Shown here: in pieces, positions 23,817-33,159 of the stretch
Layout of the letters: every line of letters starts with the position of its first letter
Position numbering within the stretch: the first letter of the stretch is position 1
NCBI GenBank assembly: GCA_910591455.2
Contig: OU342823.1
Coordinates: 5,506,001 to 5,570,000, forward strand
Reading direction: 5' to 3'
Source of the DNA: Pholis gunnellus
Taxonomy: Eukaryota; Chordata; Actinopteri; Perciformes; Pholidae
Length of the DNA stretch: 64,000 nucleotides
Notes under the pieces: model-generated
The model's input: the letters and a program-made list of their open reading frames with translations, nothing else
Told to the model about the DNA's origin: nothing
Databases searched by the model: none
Made by a program: the position numbers and the translations under genes

Positions 23817-26504
23817 CACCCCCTCCACCAGCTCCAGGTGGGGGCTAGGAGCGTCGACCAACCAGCATTCCTCTCTCCTGGACAGGGCATCCGCATTTCC
23901 ATGGGCCTTTCCAGGCCTGTGCTCAACAGAAAAAGTAAAGTTTTGCAATTCCAAGAACCACCGTGTAACTCGTGCATTAGTGTCTTTGGCTGTTGACATC
24001 CATCTTAATGGTGCATGATCCGTTACCAGCGTGAATTTTCTGCCCAGGAGGTAATATCGTAGCTTGGTTAGCGCCCATTTAATTGCCAGACATTCTTTCT
24101 CTACAGTTGAATAGTTTCTTTCATGTTTCAGCAACTTACGGCTAATATAGGTCACTGGGTGTTCTTCCCCTCCCCTCACCTGGGACAGCACCGCTCCAAC
24201 CCCCGATCCTGAGGCATCTGCATGGACGACGAACGTGTCCTCAAAGTTCGGTGTACTCAAGACCGGCTCGGTGCACAAGGCCTTCTGAAGGGTTGCAAAC
24301 GCTTCTTCCGCTTCGGCACTCCAGAGGACATGGTGTGGGTGGCTGTTTTTTGTCATCTCGTGTAAGGGGGCTGCAATGGTAGCAAAGTGAGGGATAAAAC
24401 ACTGATAATAGCCCACTAGTCCCAGGAACGTTTTTACCTGCCGTTTCGTTGCTGGTTTAGGCCAGGTGGTGATGGCCTCCACTTTCCTGAGTTGGGGTCT
24501 CACACTTCCCCTCCCAATAGTGTAGCCGAGGTACTCCGCCTCTTCCAGACCCAGGTGACACTTTTTTGGATTGGCAGCCAGGCCAGCCTGCCGTAGGCTT
24601 CCCAAGACAGCTTTCAGATGGCCCATATGGGAGGTCCAGTCAGGACTGTGGATGATCACATCATCTATGTAGGCTGCTGCATACCCCCGATGAGGTCGGA
24701 GCACCTGGTCCATCATCCTTTGGAAGGTGGCTGGCGCTCCATGGACTCCGAAGGGCAGGACTTTATAGTGATATAGGCCCTCTGGGGTCGCAAAGGCCGT
24801 CTTTTCCTTGGCCTCTTCTGTAAGGGGAACCTGCCAGTAACCCTTGGTGAGGTCGAGAGTGGACACAAACCGGGCCGGGCCTAATCGCTCGATTAGCTCG
24901 TCAACTCTCGGCATGGGGTAGGCATCAAATTTTGAGATTTCATTCAATTTCCTAAAATCATTGCAGAACCTATCAGTGCCATCCGGTTTGGGAGTCAGAA
25001 CAATTGGGCTGGACCAGGCACTATGTGACTCCTCAATAACCCCCATTTCCAACATCTTTCTCACCTCTTCCTTGATGGCCTTCCTCTTTGCCTCCGGGAT
25101 GCGATAGGGCCGGAGCCTCACCTTCTTTCCTGGCTCGGTGATTATATCATGTTGAATCACATCGGTGCGTCCAGGCAGGTCAGAAAACACATCCCTGAAC
25201 TGACTGCTCAGTTCCACCACGTCTTGCCGGTGGGCCGGGCCCAACTGGGGGCCTAGAGGTACCTGTGACGGGACAGGGTCTGGGATTTCAACGGTTAATG
25301 TTTCCATTGGAACACCGTCTGGGGCATGCCATTTCTTTAAAAGATTGATGTGATAAACTTGACAGGCTTTCCTTCTCCCCGGTTGTCTCACCTTGTAGTT
25401 AACCTCGCTCACCCTCTCGATTACTTCATAGGGCCCATGCCACTTGGCCAGGAACTTACATTCAGCCGTTGGAACCAGGACCAGGACAAACTCACCGGGC
25501 TGGAACTCCCGCACTTGAGCTTTTCGGTTGTAAATTCGGGCTTGAGCGTGTTGGGCTTGCTGCATATGTTCTCGCACTAGGGGCCATATCTTACCCATCC
25601 GCCCTTGCATCTGGTCCACATACTCTATTACGGAGCGATGGGGTGATGGCTGTTGCTCCCATGCTTCTTTAGCCAGATCCAGCATGCCCCTGGGTCTCCG
25701 TCCATACAGCAACTCGAACGGCGAAAACCCTGTGGAAGCCTGGGGAACTTCTCGGATTGAAAACAAGACAAAGGGGATTAGTTGATCCCAATTTTTCCCA
25801 TCCACATCAATAGTCTTTCTCAGCATTTGTTTTAGGGTCTTATTAAACCGTTCTACGAGGCCATCTGTCTGTGGGTGGTACACGGAGGTTCTTATTTGGC
25901 TCACCTTCAACAACTTGCACATCTCCTTCATGACCCGAGACATGAAGCAGCTTCCCTGGTCGGTTAGGACTTCTTTTACAATGCCGACTCGACTAAAGAG
26001 CAGGAATAATTCCCTGGCAACTGCCTTCGCATTTGCGGTGCGTAATGGGACTGCCTCTGGGTAGCGGGTGGCATAATCCATGATGACCAGGATGTACCGA
26101 TGCCCCCTACTGGACTTCGGCAGGGGTCCCACTATATCCATGGCCACTCTCTGGAAGGGGACATCAATTAAGGGTAACGGGATCAAGGGATTCTGATAGT
26201 GTACCTTTGGAGCGGTCTTCTGGCACTCCTGGCAGCTTTTGCAATAATCCTGGACCGCCCTCTTCACCCCAGGCCAGTAGAAGCGACCCAGGACTCTGTC
26301 GTAGGTCTTCTCTACTCCCAGATGAGCTCCCAGCAGGTGTGAATGGGCTAGGTACAGCACTTTTGGAACATAGCATTTAGGGACTAATAACTGTTCAACA
26401 ACAAGTTCCCCCAGCTTAGCTACCCTATACAAGAGGCCATTTTTCACAGAAAAATGTGGAAACGTGGTAACACTCACCCCTTCTACCGGTTTCCCCTCGA
26501 CCAC
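23661..26504 (-). CDS. pol: Retrotransposon ORF2: integrase - reverse transcriptase - RNase H
   Basis: About 947 codons. In order: the integrase zinc-binding His/Cys region (GAHLGVEKTY ... CKSCQEC, residues ~55-95); the integrase core with its D, D, E triad (MDIVGPLP, LTDQGSCF, VERFNKTL); and a GPY/F-type module (KWHGPYEVIERV). Then reverse transcriptase with KPDGTDRFCNDFRKLN and the active-site YIDD. Then RNase H with HADASG, a later Glu (TVEKECLA) and TDHAPL. This is the reverse of the usual Ty3/gypsy pol order. The frame starts without an ATG, overlapping the end of ORF1 by 22 bases, and is reached by a -1 frameshift. The C terminus is encoded within the 3' LTR. The protein makes and integrates the element's cDNA. 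Confidence 0.93.
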   Translation of the reverse strand: MVEGKPVEGVSVTTFPHFSVKNGLLYRVAKLGELVVEQLLVPKCYVPKVLYLAHSHLLGAHLGVEKTYDRVLGRFYWPGVKRAVQDYCKSCQECQKTAPKVHYQNPLIPLPLIDVPFQRVAMDIVGPLPKSSRGHRYILVIMDYATRYPEAVPLRTANAKAVARELFLLFSRVGIVKEVLTDQGSCFMSRVMKEMCKLLKVSQIRTSVYHPQTDGLVERFNKTLKQMLRKTIDVDGKNWDQLIPFVLFSIREVPQASTGFSPFELLYGRRPRGMLDLAKEAWEQQPSPHRSVIEYVDQMQGRMGKIWPLVREHMQQAQHAQARIYNRKAQVREFQPGEFVLVLVPTAECKFLAKWHGPYEVIERVSEVNYKVRQPGRRKACQVYHINLLKKWHAPDGVPMETLTVEIPDPVPSQVPLGPQLGPAHRQDVVELSSQFRDVFSDLPGRTDVIQHDIITEPGKKVRLRPYRIPEAKRKAIKEEVRKMLEMGVIEESHSAWSSPIVLTPKPDGTDRFCNDFRKLNEISKFDAYPMPRVDELIERLGPARFVSTLDLTKGYWQVPLTEEAKEKTAFATPEGLYHYKVLPFGVHGAPATFQRMMDQVLRPHRGYAAAYIDDVIIHSPDWTSHMGHLKAVLGSLRQAGLAANPKKCHLGLEEAEYLGYTIGRGSVRPQLRKVEAITTWPKPATKRQVKTFLGLVGYYQCFIPHFATIAAPLHEMTKNSHPHHVLWSAEAEEAFATLQKALCTEPVLSTPNFEDTFVVHADASGSGVGAVLSQVRGGEEHPVTYISRKLLKHERNYSTVEKECLAIKWALTKLRYYLLGRKFTLVTDHAPLRWMSTAKDTNARVTRWFLELQNFTFSVEHRPGKAHGNADALSRREECWLVDAPSPHLELVEGVCGKPGGKTEQTQPRRRIPNLRLGEVIEGVYYPVQVLQPLGTWQWSHLQRMS
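23817..23830 (-). other. Polypurine tract beside the 3' LTR
   Basis: On the minus strand TGGTGGAGGGGGTG directly precedes the 3' LTR, the expected place for the plus-strand DNA primer of reverse transcription. Confidence 0.65.
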
Positions 26505-28018
26505 CCCCAGGTTCCATCTGGCTGTTCCAGGTTGGGGTCTTCCAACTGGGCGGTCCCAAACCGGCCTGGACGGACAGCATTTTCCTCTTCTGCCAGGGGG
26601 AACTCAGAAAAAACTTCGGCTGACGAAGCCTCGTCCAGCAGTGAATCCTCCCTCGCCAGGACCTCCACTGGGGCCAGGGCATCCTCATCTGTCTCCACTT
26701 CAGATGAAACGGTTGGGCTAGATGGTGCTGCACAGGCATGTACCACCTTGGCTTTCCAGTTGCCCTGGGGCTTCTTGTTTGAACAGTTTCTCCTGTGGCC
26801 TGCCGTCCTGTGGGTCCACAACCTCCAAAATATGGGGCAGTCTCGCCCAATCAGCACTGGTACCGGCAAATTTTCTACCACCCCCGCCATGACTTCAAAA
26901 GTGCCCCTTGTGGTTTGAACCTTAATATGGGTGGTGGGGTAATTCTGTGAATCTCCATGGACACAGGAGACTGGGATGGGGGGCCCTCTGGACCCAGTTG
27001 TGAGTCCTGGCCGTAGGAGAGTGACAGCACTCCCAGAGTCCAGTAGGGCTTCTGCATCCTGGGCCCCTATTCTGACGGGAAGCTTTGGGGCCCTTGTTCC
27101 CTCATGGGCCCAGCAAGTGGTAAGGTAGCTGCCGGCCTTCTGTTGTGCATCTGCTGAGCCCGCCGTAGGCATCGTTACATCACCCACCGGACAATTCCAC
27201 GCTAAATGGCCCTCTTGGCCACAGGTGAAGCACTTCCGGCGGTCCTGGTTCACAAGAGGTCGACGGGGGAGGGGTGGCCTGGGCTGGCCCACCTGGGGGA
27301 TCTGGCCGTGGGGTGGTGTCTCCAGGTCACCCTTCCTCAGCCTTGGCTTGTCTTCCCTGGGGTCAGAGCGGCTGGGTCGTAAGGCCTCTTGCCGACTGCT
27401 CCGCATCAGTTCCACTGTGACCTGGTGGTTTTCCAATAGCGCCACTAGGTCATCCACTGTCTCTGGGCTACTTTGGGAGGCATGTTGTTTGGCATCCCCT
27501 GGTAGGGCTCTAACACAACGGTCCATTACAACTCTGTCCATGGCTGAGGGTCCATCCCCCGTGGTTAACCAACTACGTGTCAGGCGCACAAGGGTTGCAA
27601 CCTGCGGCCGCACTGGGGCCGTGGCGTCATAGGTCCAGGAGTGGAACTGTTGGGCCCTTGTCTGGAGGTTGTGACCGTAATGGGCTAAAATGGCTGCCTT
27701 CAATGCCTCATAATTATCCACTTCTCTAGGGGAGAGGTCCCGACAGGCTTTTTGCGCTTCACCCGTTAAAAAAGGGGCTAGGATCCCCGCCCACTCTGCT
27801 TTAGGCCACCGCTCCCTCCCAGCAGTTCTCTCGAAAACCTCTAGGTAGGCCTCAATGTCATCTTCACCAGTCTGTTTGGTGAGCACTTTACTGGGTTCCG
27901 TGGGCCTCTCAGGTTTCATCAGATGCTGGCCCAGAGTAGTCATTGCGTCCTGTAATGCGCACAGACTCTGGGCCTGCTGGGTTTGGGTGTGTATGAGCTG
28001 TGCTACTGCGTTCTCCAT
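26483..28018 (-). CDS. gag: Retrotransposon ORF1: Gag with SCAN-like capsid, zinc knuckle and protease
   Basis: 511 codons from the ATG at 28018. Residues ~50-160 form a capsid region whose motifs (EAYLEVFER, WPKAEWAGILAPFLTGEAQ, YEALKAAILAHYG) resemble the SCAN domain of vertebrate zinc-finger proteins. A CCHC zinc knuckle (CFTCGQEGHLAWNC, residues ~265-280) would bind RNA. A retroviral-type aspartic protease follows, with active site LLDSGSAVTLL and a later VLIGRDCP. The frame is intact. It ends with TAG at 26483, just after a slippery heptamer. Assembly of virus-like particles and polyprotein cleavage are the expected roles. Confidence 0.93.
   Translation of the reverse strand: MENAVAQLIHTQTQQAQSLCALQDAMTTLGQHLMKPERPTEPSKVLTKQTGEDDIEAYLEVFERTAGRERWPKAEWAGILAPFLTGEAQKACRDLSPREVDNYEALKAAILAHYGHNLQTRAQQFHSWTYDATAPVRPQVATLVRLTRSWLTTGDGPSAMDRVVMDRCVRALPGDAKQHASQSSPETVDDLVALLENHQVTVELMRSSRQEALRPSRSDPREDKPRLRKGDLETPPHGQIPQVGQPRPPLPRRPLVNQDRRKCFTCGQEGHLAWNCPVGDVTMPTAGSADAQQKAGSYLTTCWAHEGTRAPKLPVRIGAQDAEALLDSGSAVTLLRPGLTTGSRGPPIPVSCVHGDSQNYPTTHIKVQTTRGTFEVMAGVVENLPVPVLIGRDCPIFWRLWTHRTAGHRRNCSNKKPQGNWKAKVVHACAAPSSPTVSSEVETDEDALAPVEVLAREDSLLDEASSAEVFSEFPLAEEENAVRPGRFGTAQLEDPNLEQPDGTWGWSRGNR
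26489..26495 (-). promoter_or_regulatory. -1 ribosomal frameshift heptamer GGGAAAC
   Basis: In the ORF1 frame the minus strand reads G GGA AAC CGG TAG. This is a canonical X XXY YYZ slippery site one sense codon before the stop. ORF2 lies in exactly the -1 frame. The same heptamer is used at gag-pro of some retroviruses. A downstream pseudoknot was not checked. Confidence 0.7.
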
Positions 28019-28077
28019 AGCACGGCGTGTCTCTCTCTCTGAGTACCTATTTTATTCTCAATCTTTAGCGACGGATC

Positions 28078-28099
28078 GCGATGCCCACATTCTCCACCA
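28078..28099 (-). other. Candidate primer-binding site
   Basis: Two bases inside the 5' LTR the minus strand reads TGGTGGAGAATGTGGGC, which begins with the TGG that pairs with a tRNA CCA end. The first eight bases would fit a tRNA ending CTCCACCA, as in tRNA-Ala. The tRNA identity is a guess. Confidence 0.5.
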
Positions 28100-28101
28100 A
28101 A

Positions 28102-28583
28102 TGTGGCAACCCGGGGGACGTGGAGGGAAGATTGAGAGCTAAAGCAGGTGACTCAGAGACAGTAACCATTTAACAAAAAGTGTCCTTTAATAAACAGGCA
28201 GGGGTAAAGGGGTCAAACTCAACAAAAAGGTTCCTCCCGGTCGGGGTCTTTGGCCTTTCGTCTACACCCCGTGGGAGACGATTCCTGTGTGGGCAGAGCA
28301 GAGGAGAGAGGTGAGTCCGCTGAGTTTACCTCTTGTCTGCTGCAGCTCCTCTCCAGAGGTTCCTTCTTCTGCCCAGTCTGTTCTCTCCCCGCTGCTGCTC
28401 AGCCCTGTGAACATATACTCCCTCTAATCAGCTCATGCGCTGCAGGTGTGACCATTGCCACGTGCCTAGTGGCTGCAGCACCTGCACTGGGTAGTACACT
28501 CCCTCGATCACCTCCCCCAACCTGAGGTTGGGGATCCGCCTCCTGGGCTGTGTCTGCTCAGTTTTTCCCCCTGGTTTGCCACA
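28102..28583 (-). repeat. 5' LTR of the Gmr1-type element
   Basis: 482 bases, differing from the 3' LTR by three substitutions and a 7-base deletion. It holds a TATA-like GTATATG on the minus strand near 28412-28418. An open frame at 28428-28628 is just the LTR-encoded tail of ORF2 and is not a gene. Confidence 0.95.
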
Positions 28584-28589
28584 GTGTCT

Positions 28590-31220
28590 AAAAAAAAGAG
28601 TGTAAATGAGACGACTAAACGTCCTCACAGAACACTAGTCCTCCCTTAGCTCAGTGGAGGAGACGTGAAGTCATGTGACCGTGGTGGAGTTTCTCAGACA
28701 CAAGCTGCAATCATTAGGAAAACACATGAAAACTCGTACCCACTAATTGAACACCAGTCGGTCTGAGCCGTTGCTCTACAAACAGAATAGTTTTCACCCA
28801 ATGAGCCAAATTCTGCAACAAGTGAGTAAGCAATCCTTACAGACTGTAGAGTTTATGTTGCCTTTTACTGCAAATTGCAGTTGCTGCTCTTAAAACGGTT
28901 GTTTTTATTCTCTGTGCCATGTTAAGTAGAGTTCATTATTCTCTTTCTTCTTTGTCTCCGATCACTTCAAACGTGCAAGAGACCAAAATGTAGATTTAAG
29001 TGCTGTTACAGTATATTGGTGCTTTCTGCTTTGTGGCCAAACATCACTGAGATGTGACTTTCAGGAAAAAGCTTAACCACAGACGGACACAGATTGTAAA
29101 TGTATGAGATATATTTTATTCATCTTTTATTTCAATGTGGAAAGAAGCTTCATATTCCAACCTTACTAATTCACGGAGGTGTGTGTTTGATCGGACCAAC
29201 TGAAATATCCTCTGAAATCATTTCAACTTGGCTTCAAAGACAAAGAAGAACCTGCTGGTTCAAAACTACATCAGAGAGCGTGGTACTGAGGAAATACACC
29301 AAACTTTAGAATCCATCAGATGCAATTAAAAGGGATCATTTTAAATGCTAACGAATTATTAAAGAGAGGTCGTTTTATCTGTAATTCCCTGTAATCGAAG
29401 AGAGTCAGAGCACCCTTTCCAGTGCTTACTTCTATATACATGAAGTAAACTTCATGTATATAGAACTTTCAAAAGAGGAGTTATAGAGAAGTAGAAGAGA
29501 TGGACAGCAAAAAACACAAAATATGAACTTATAAGATCATAAAAAAGCCAAATAAAACTGCTGAGATTTGGGACAGAGCTCAATATTTGAAGAAAAGTAC
29601 AGATTCTATAATGTTTACAGTGTTCACCATCTTAGCTTAGCGTGTTAGCATGCTAAAATTTGCACTAAACAAAGTTCAGTTGATGCAGATGCAAATGTCG
29701 ACAGTTTTTCAGGTTTTTGGTCATAACCCAAAATATCACACAATAAAATCTTTCAAATTAAAATGTTTTGTGGCGACCACCCATAGACTGTATATAAGAA
29801 GTGGACATAGTCATCGTGACGTCACCCATTGGTTTGTGAACTGAACCGTAAGCCTCAAGTTCGACGATTCGATTAACGACGAGGCCTTCTTGGATTACGG
29901 CCGTCGCAATGGTTTCGTTTTTGCAACCAATGAACAGAAGTTACTGTATTCTGAATGTGGACGAGTGACGTAGAGATTTAATGATTTCCTACAAAATGAC
30001 GGCGCATTCAGCCTGGACCAAAAGTGGTGGACTGACGGAGCCATGTGTGGTTAACAATACAGATGCTAACAGCTGTCCTTATCTATGAACACATGAAGAA
30101 AAGAAGAAGAAGAAGAAGAAAAGAAGAAGTCGACCTCGGGTGTTTTAACCGCAGGATCCGTTGGTACTGATTGTTGCTTCTGAGCTCCTAGACTGATTAC
30201 TCCCATTCAGAAAGCAGAGCACAGCTTTTAAAAAAATCTTTATTGCCTGCGATAAACTCAATCTCACGTCAGAGTGTATCCAATTATACAGCCTCGCAGG
30301 CCGCATTCAGAACAAGGTCACCTTAACTCCTATCTCCTCCTCATCGAAAGGAGGTTGAAAGGGGGATTTGATTGGGTGATAGCGGCTGAGTCGGAAGACA
30401 TATCAGCTGCAATTTCATCAGCAACCCTCCTTTTCCATCTTTCTGGAGAGAAATGCTTTGTGGGTAAAGACGGGAGGCCAATATGAGTGAGAAGTGAAGG
30501 TTGTCGGGTGGTCAGTTAAGGGATGAGTCAGCAGATGCTTTATCACTTTATCACTTTTCAGTCCGTTTGTGAGTTTTCTACTTAAACAAAATATAGAAAT
30601 TATAGCAACCAGTGTCCTCATCAATGAGAGGCTACTTTCTGTCTTATTGAGGGTCACGTGGCACTCTTTGAAAAGTGATGATTTAGTGAGACATTACTCT
30701 TTATCCTCTTATCGTCCTCTGATCTTGAAGGGGATGGAAGGTGGTGGAAAGTACTTTCTTTTGTTGCAGGGCTGGAACTCCTGGCAGCAGGTTAGTCAGG
30801 AGAGTATTATTAGTAATAAAGGATTGTTTAAGGGTTTTTCTAGCTTTTAAAATAATAATAATACAAAGTACTGAAAGACACTACATGGTACAAAACAAAC
30901 AAACAAAGAGTAAAAGCAATAACAATACAAACAAGGCAGATAAATGACATAACAGTAAAACAAACTAGAAAATTTCGCAAGAAATTTTGACAGTGTGGCT
31001 TCTACTGCCCGAAGACGTCGCAATATACACACACGCCGATGTTACCGGTAGTGTCGTTCAGGTTCAATTGAGATAGTGCTACTCTCTTTTCTGCATTTTA
31101 GATTCATACTCTTGGATTGACAGTCCACAAATGGCTCCCGTCATTTCTGTACTGGACATATACATCTTTGTTTGAGAAGCCTTTGGAAATGATGCTGCTC
31201 AGCCAATCAAATATGGGTAT
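28590..31220. other. Intergenic DNA with dispersed repeat fragments
   Basis: No supported gene. A fragment at about 29780-29850 (gactgtatataagaagtgga, with gacgtcacccattggtttgt) looks like a common fish repeat. A short AAG-rich tract lies at about 30095-30130. A perfect 17-base hairpin is listed separately. Confidence 0.5.
29430..29465. repeat. Perfect 17-bp inverted repeat (hairpin)
   Basis: The left arm TTCTATATACATGAAGT (29430-29446) and its exact reverse complement (29449-29465) are separated by only AA. It could form a hairpin or cruciform; its origin is unknown. Confidence 0.85.
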
Positions 31221-31575
31221 TCTCTGTCTGTCTGTGTCTCACTCTCTCTCTGTCTGTCTCTCTACGCACACGACATGGAGGGATTGTTAGACCTCCTGTC
31301 TGTCTGCCTGTCTGTCTCTCTCTCCCACTCACTCAGTCCATCTAACTGTCTGTCTGCCTGCCTGTCTGTCTCTCTCTCACACTCACTCAGTCCATTTAAC
31401 TGTCTATCTGCCTGTCTGTCTCTCTCCCCCACTCACTCAGTCCATCTAACTGTCTGTCTGGCTGTCTGTCTCTCTCTCACACTCACTCAGTCATCTAACT
31501 GTCTGTCTGCCTGTCTGTCTCTCTCTCACATTCACTCAGTCCATCTAACTGTCTGTCTGCCTGTCTGTTCTCCAT
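31215..31575. repeat. 50-bp CTGTCTGTCTGCC minisatellite
   Basis: About six copies of a 50-base unit combining ctgtctgtctgcctgtctgt with ctctctctcacactcactca and gtccatctaa. It is preceded by a (CTCTGT)n tract. Confidence 0.85.
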
Positions 31576-31784
31576 GAACAGGCTGCTGGCACACAGGTGC
31601 ACATACACTTATCTCTATCTCTCTGTGTGCATCTCTCTCATTCAGTCATTCAGGTCTTGGATACTTTTAGAGGACGCCCCCACACACACTTATTCTAACG
31701 CTACTAATACTTCTACTACTTATAATACTTCTACTACAACTACAACTTCAACTACTACTACAACACATATCGCTACTGCTGACA

Positions 31785-32475
31785 TTTTTTAAGCCACAGA
31801 AACCATTCAAATATTAAAATGTTCAGCTCTTTCAGGAGAGGAGTGATGTGACTTTTCATATTTGTAAGCTTTAAACTTTGAATTATTCAGCTTTTTGCAA
31901 TCTTTTTTTAATTGGATATCTATGGAGAAAATCTTCAAATCCTCTTAAACTTCTTCAACTTTGAAAGCCTTCTTCTTTCTCATACTTTCAGCTACGGACA
32001 CCATAGTTAAACATTTCAACTAGAAGGGTTTTCAGCAGTGCAGTTTAATTAAATGCTTTCAGGCTACAACATTTTTCAGGCAGGTAGTCTCCCATTTCTG
32101 TATTTTCAGCAATTTGTAATCTTTAAACTTTTTGAATTATTAAGCTTTTTGCAATTCTTTTTTTGAATTGTATATCTATTTTCAGCAATCTTTTTGCAAT
32201 TCATTTCAGCTTTCAACTACTACTACAACAAATATCACTACTGCTGACATTTTTTAAACCACAGAAACCGTTCAAATATTAAAATGTTCAGCTCTTTCAG
32301 GAGAGGGGTGATGCTAACTTTTCATATTTGCAATCTTTAAACCTTTTGAATTATTAAGCTTTTTGCAATTTTTTTTTTAATTGGATATCTATTTTCAGCA
32401 ATGTTTTTGCAATTCATTTCAGTGTTCAGCATTCCAACGCATTTTCAGCAGGAAATGCATTTTCTAGTTTTTTCA
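31785..32475. repeat. Duplicated dispersed repeat R7 (TTCAGCAGGAAATGCATTTT family)
   Basis: Two partly overlapping copies (about 31785-31925 and 32255-32475) share acagaaaccgttcaaatatt, aaaatgttcagctctttcag and a tail gcattttcagcaggaaatgc. A third copy lies at about 36490-36712. The class is unknown; no terminal repeats or ORF were identified. Confidence 0.7.
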
Positions 32476-33055
32476 GAAACGTAGAAATTACAATCTGTTC
32501 TGACACGTTGTTCTCACTTTGTGCTGAATAAAAACTAGACTTTTCTATATTTTGTATATATATTATATATTTTAAAGATATATATCAACAGTGCATGACT
32601 TGGAAGATTAATGTAGAAAAATGTGTGATATGAAGTTAAACCTACAACTGTTTAGTTCAGCTTTATTATCAATAATTATTTCTCACTTTGTACTGAATCA
32701 AAACGAGACGTTTTATATTATGAATGATCACTGTCGGTGAAGTATGAGGACTGGCTTGGTTTGTTGCTACAACTGAAGGTTTTACTTTGAATGATAATAA
32801 TTGATATTTCTAAGTTTGCAGAAGTTGTGATCTTTATCTATGTTAAACCTTTAGCATTCCTCATTTAAACTAATAATAACAGAAAGCTGCAGGCAAACTG
32901 CAAAACAAATAATAAAAATGAGAAAAGTGTCTGATGAGAAAATTGTGTTAAAAATCCCACAAATCCACTGAGATCTCAAATATGAAGGAATCTGTTTGAT
33001 GCTAATTGTTGTGGACTCAAATGATCTGATCTGATGACGGCAGAGATTGATGGAC

Positions 33056-33061
33056 TTTATT
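33056..33061 (-). terminator. Candidate polyadenylation signal of the two-exon minus gene
   Basis: AATAAA on the minus strand. It lies far (about 1.5 kb) downstream of the CDS stop at 34567, which would put the minisatellite between them in the 3' UTR. Confidence 0.35.
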
Positions 33062-33159
33062 TAACTTTGAGAAGCGCAGGAGTTGGTGGTGAACGTGGAG
33101 GATGAGGAGGAGGAGGAAGAGGCATCTCTGATGCTCAGATCTTGCAGAAAGAATTCATC

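Larger units (their letters stand above)
23328..28583 (-). mobile_element. Complete Gmr1-type Ty3/gypsy LTR retrotransposon
   Basis: A 5256-base element on the minus strand with two LTRs (23328-23816 and 28102-28583) starting TGTGGCAA and ending TTGCCACA. It is flanked by GTGT on both sides (23324-23327 and 28584-28587). ORF1 carries Gag and protease. ORF2 carries integrase, then reverse transcriptase, then RNase H. Integrase before reverse transcriptase is the diagnostic order of the Gmr1 clade of Ty3/gypsy, first described in Atlantic cod. Both ORFs are free of stops and catalytic motifs are intact. The LTRs differ by three substitutions and one 7-base deletion, so insertion is recent. No envelope gene is present. 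Confidence 0.95.

Noticed and set aside
28428..28628. Minus-strand ORF identical to the polyprotein C terminus
   Set aside because: It is the LTR copy of the ORF2 tail, not a separate gene.
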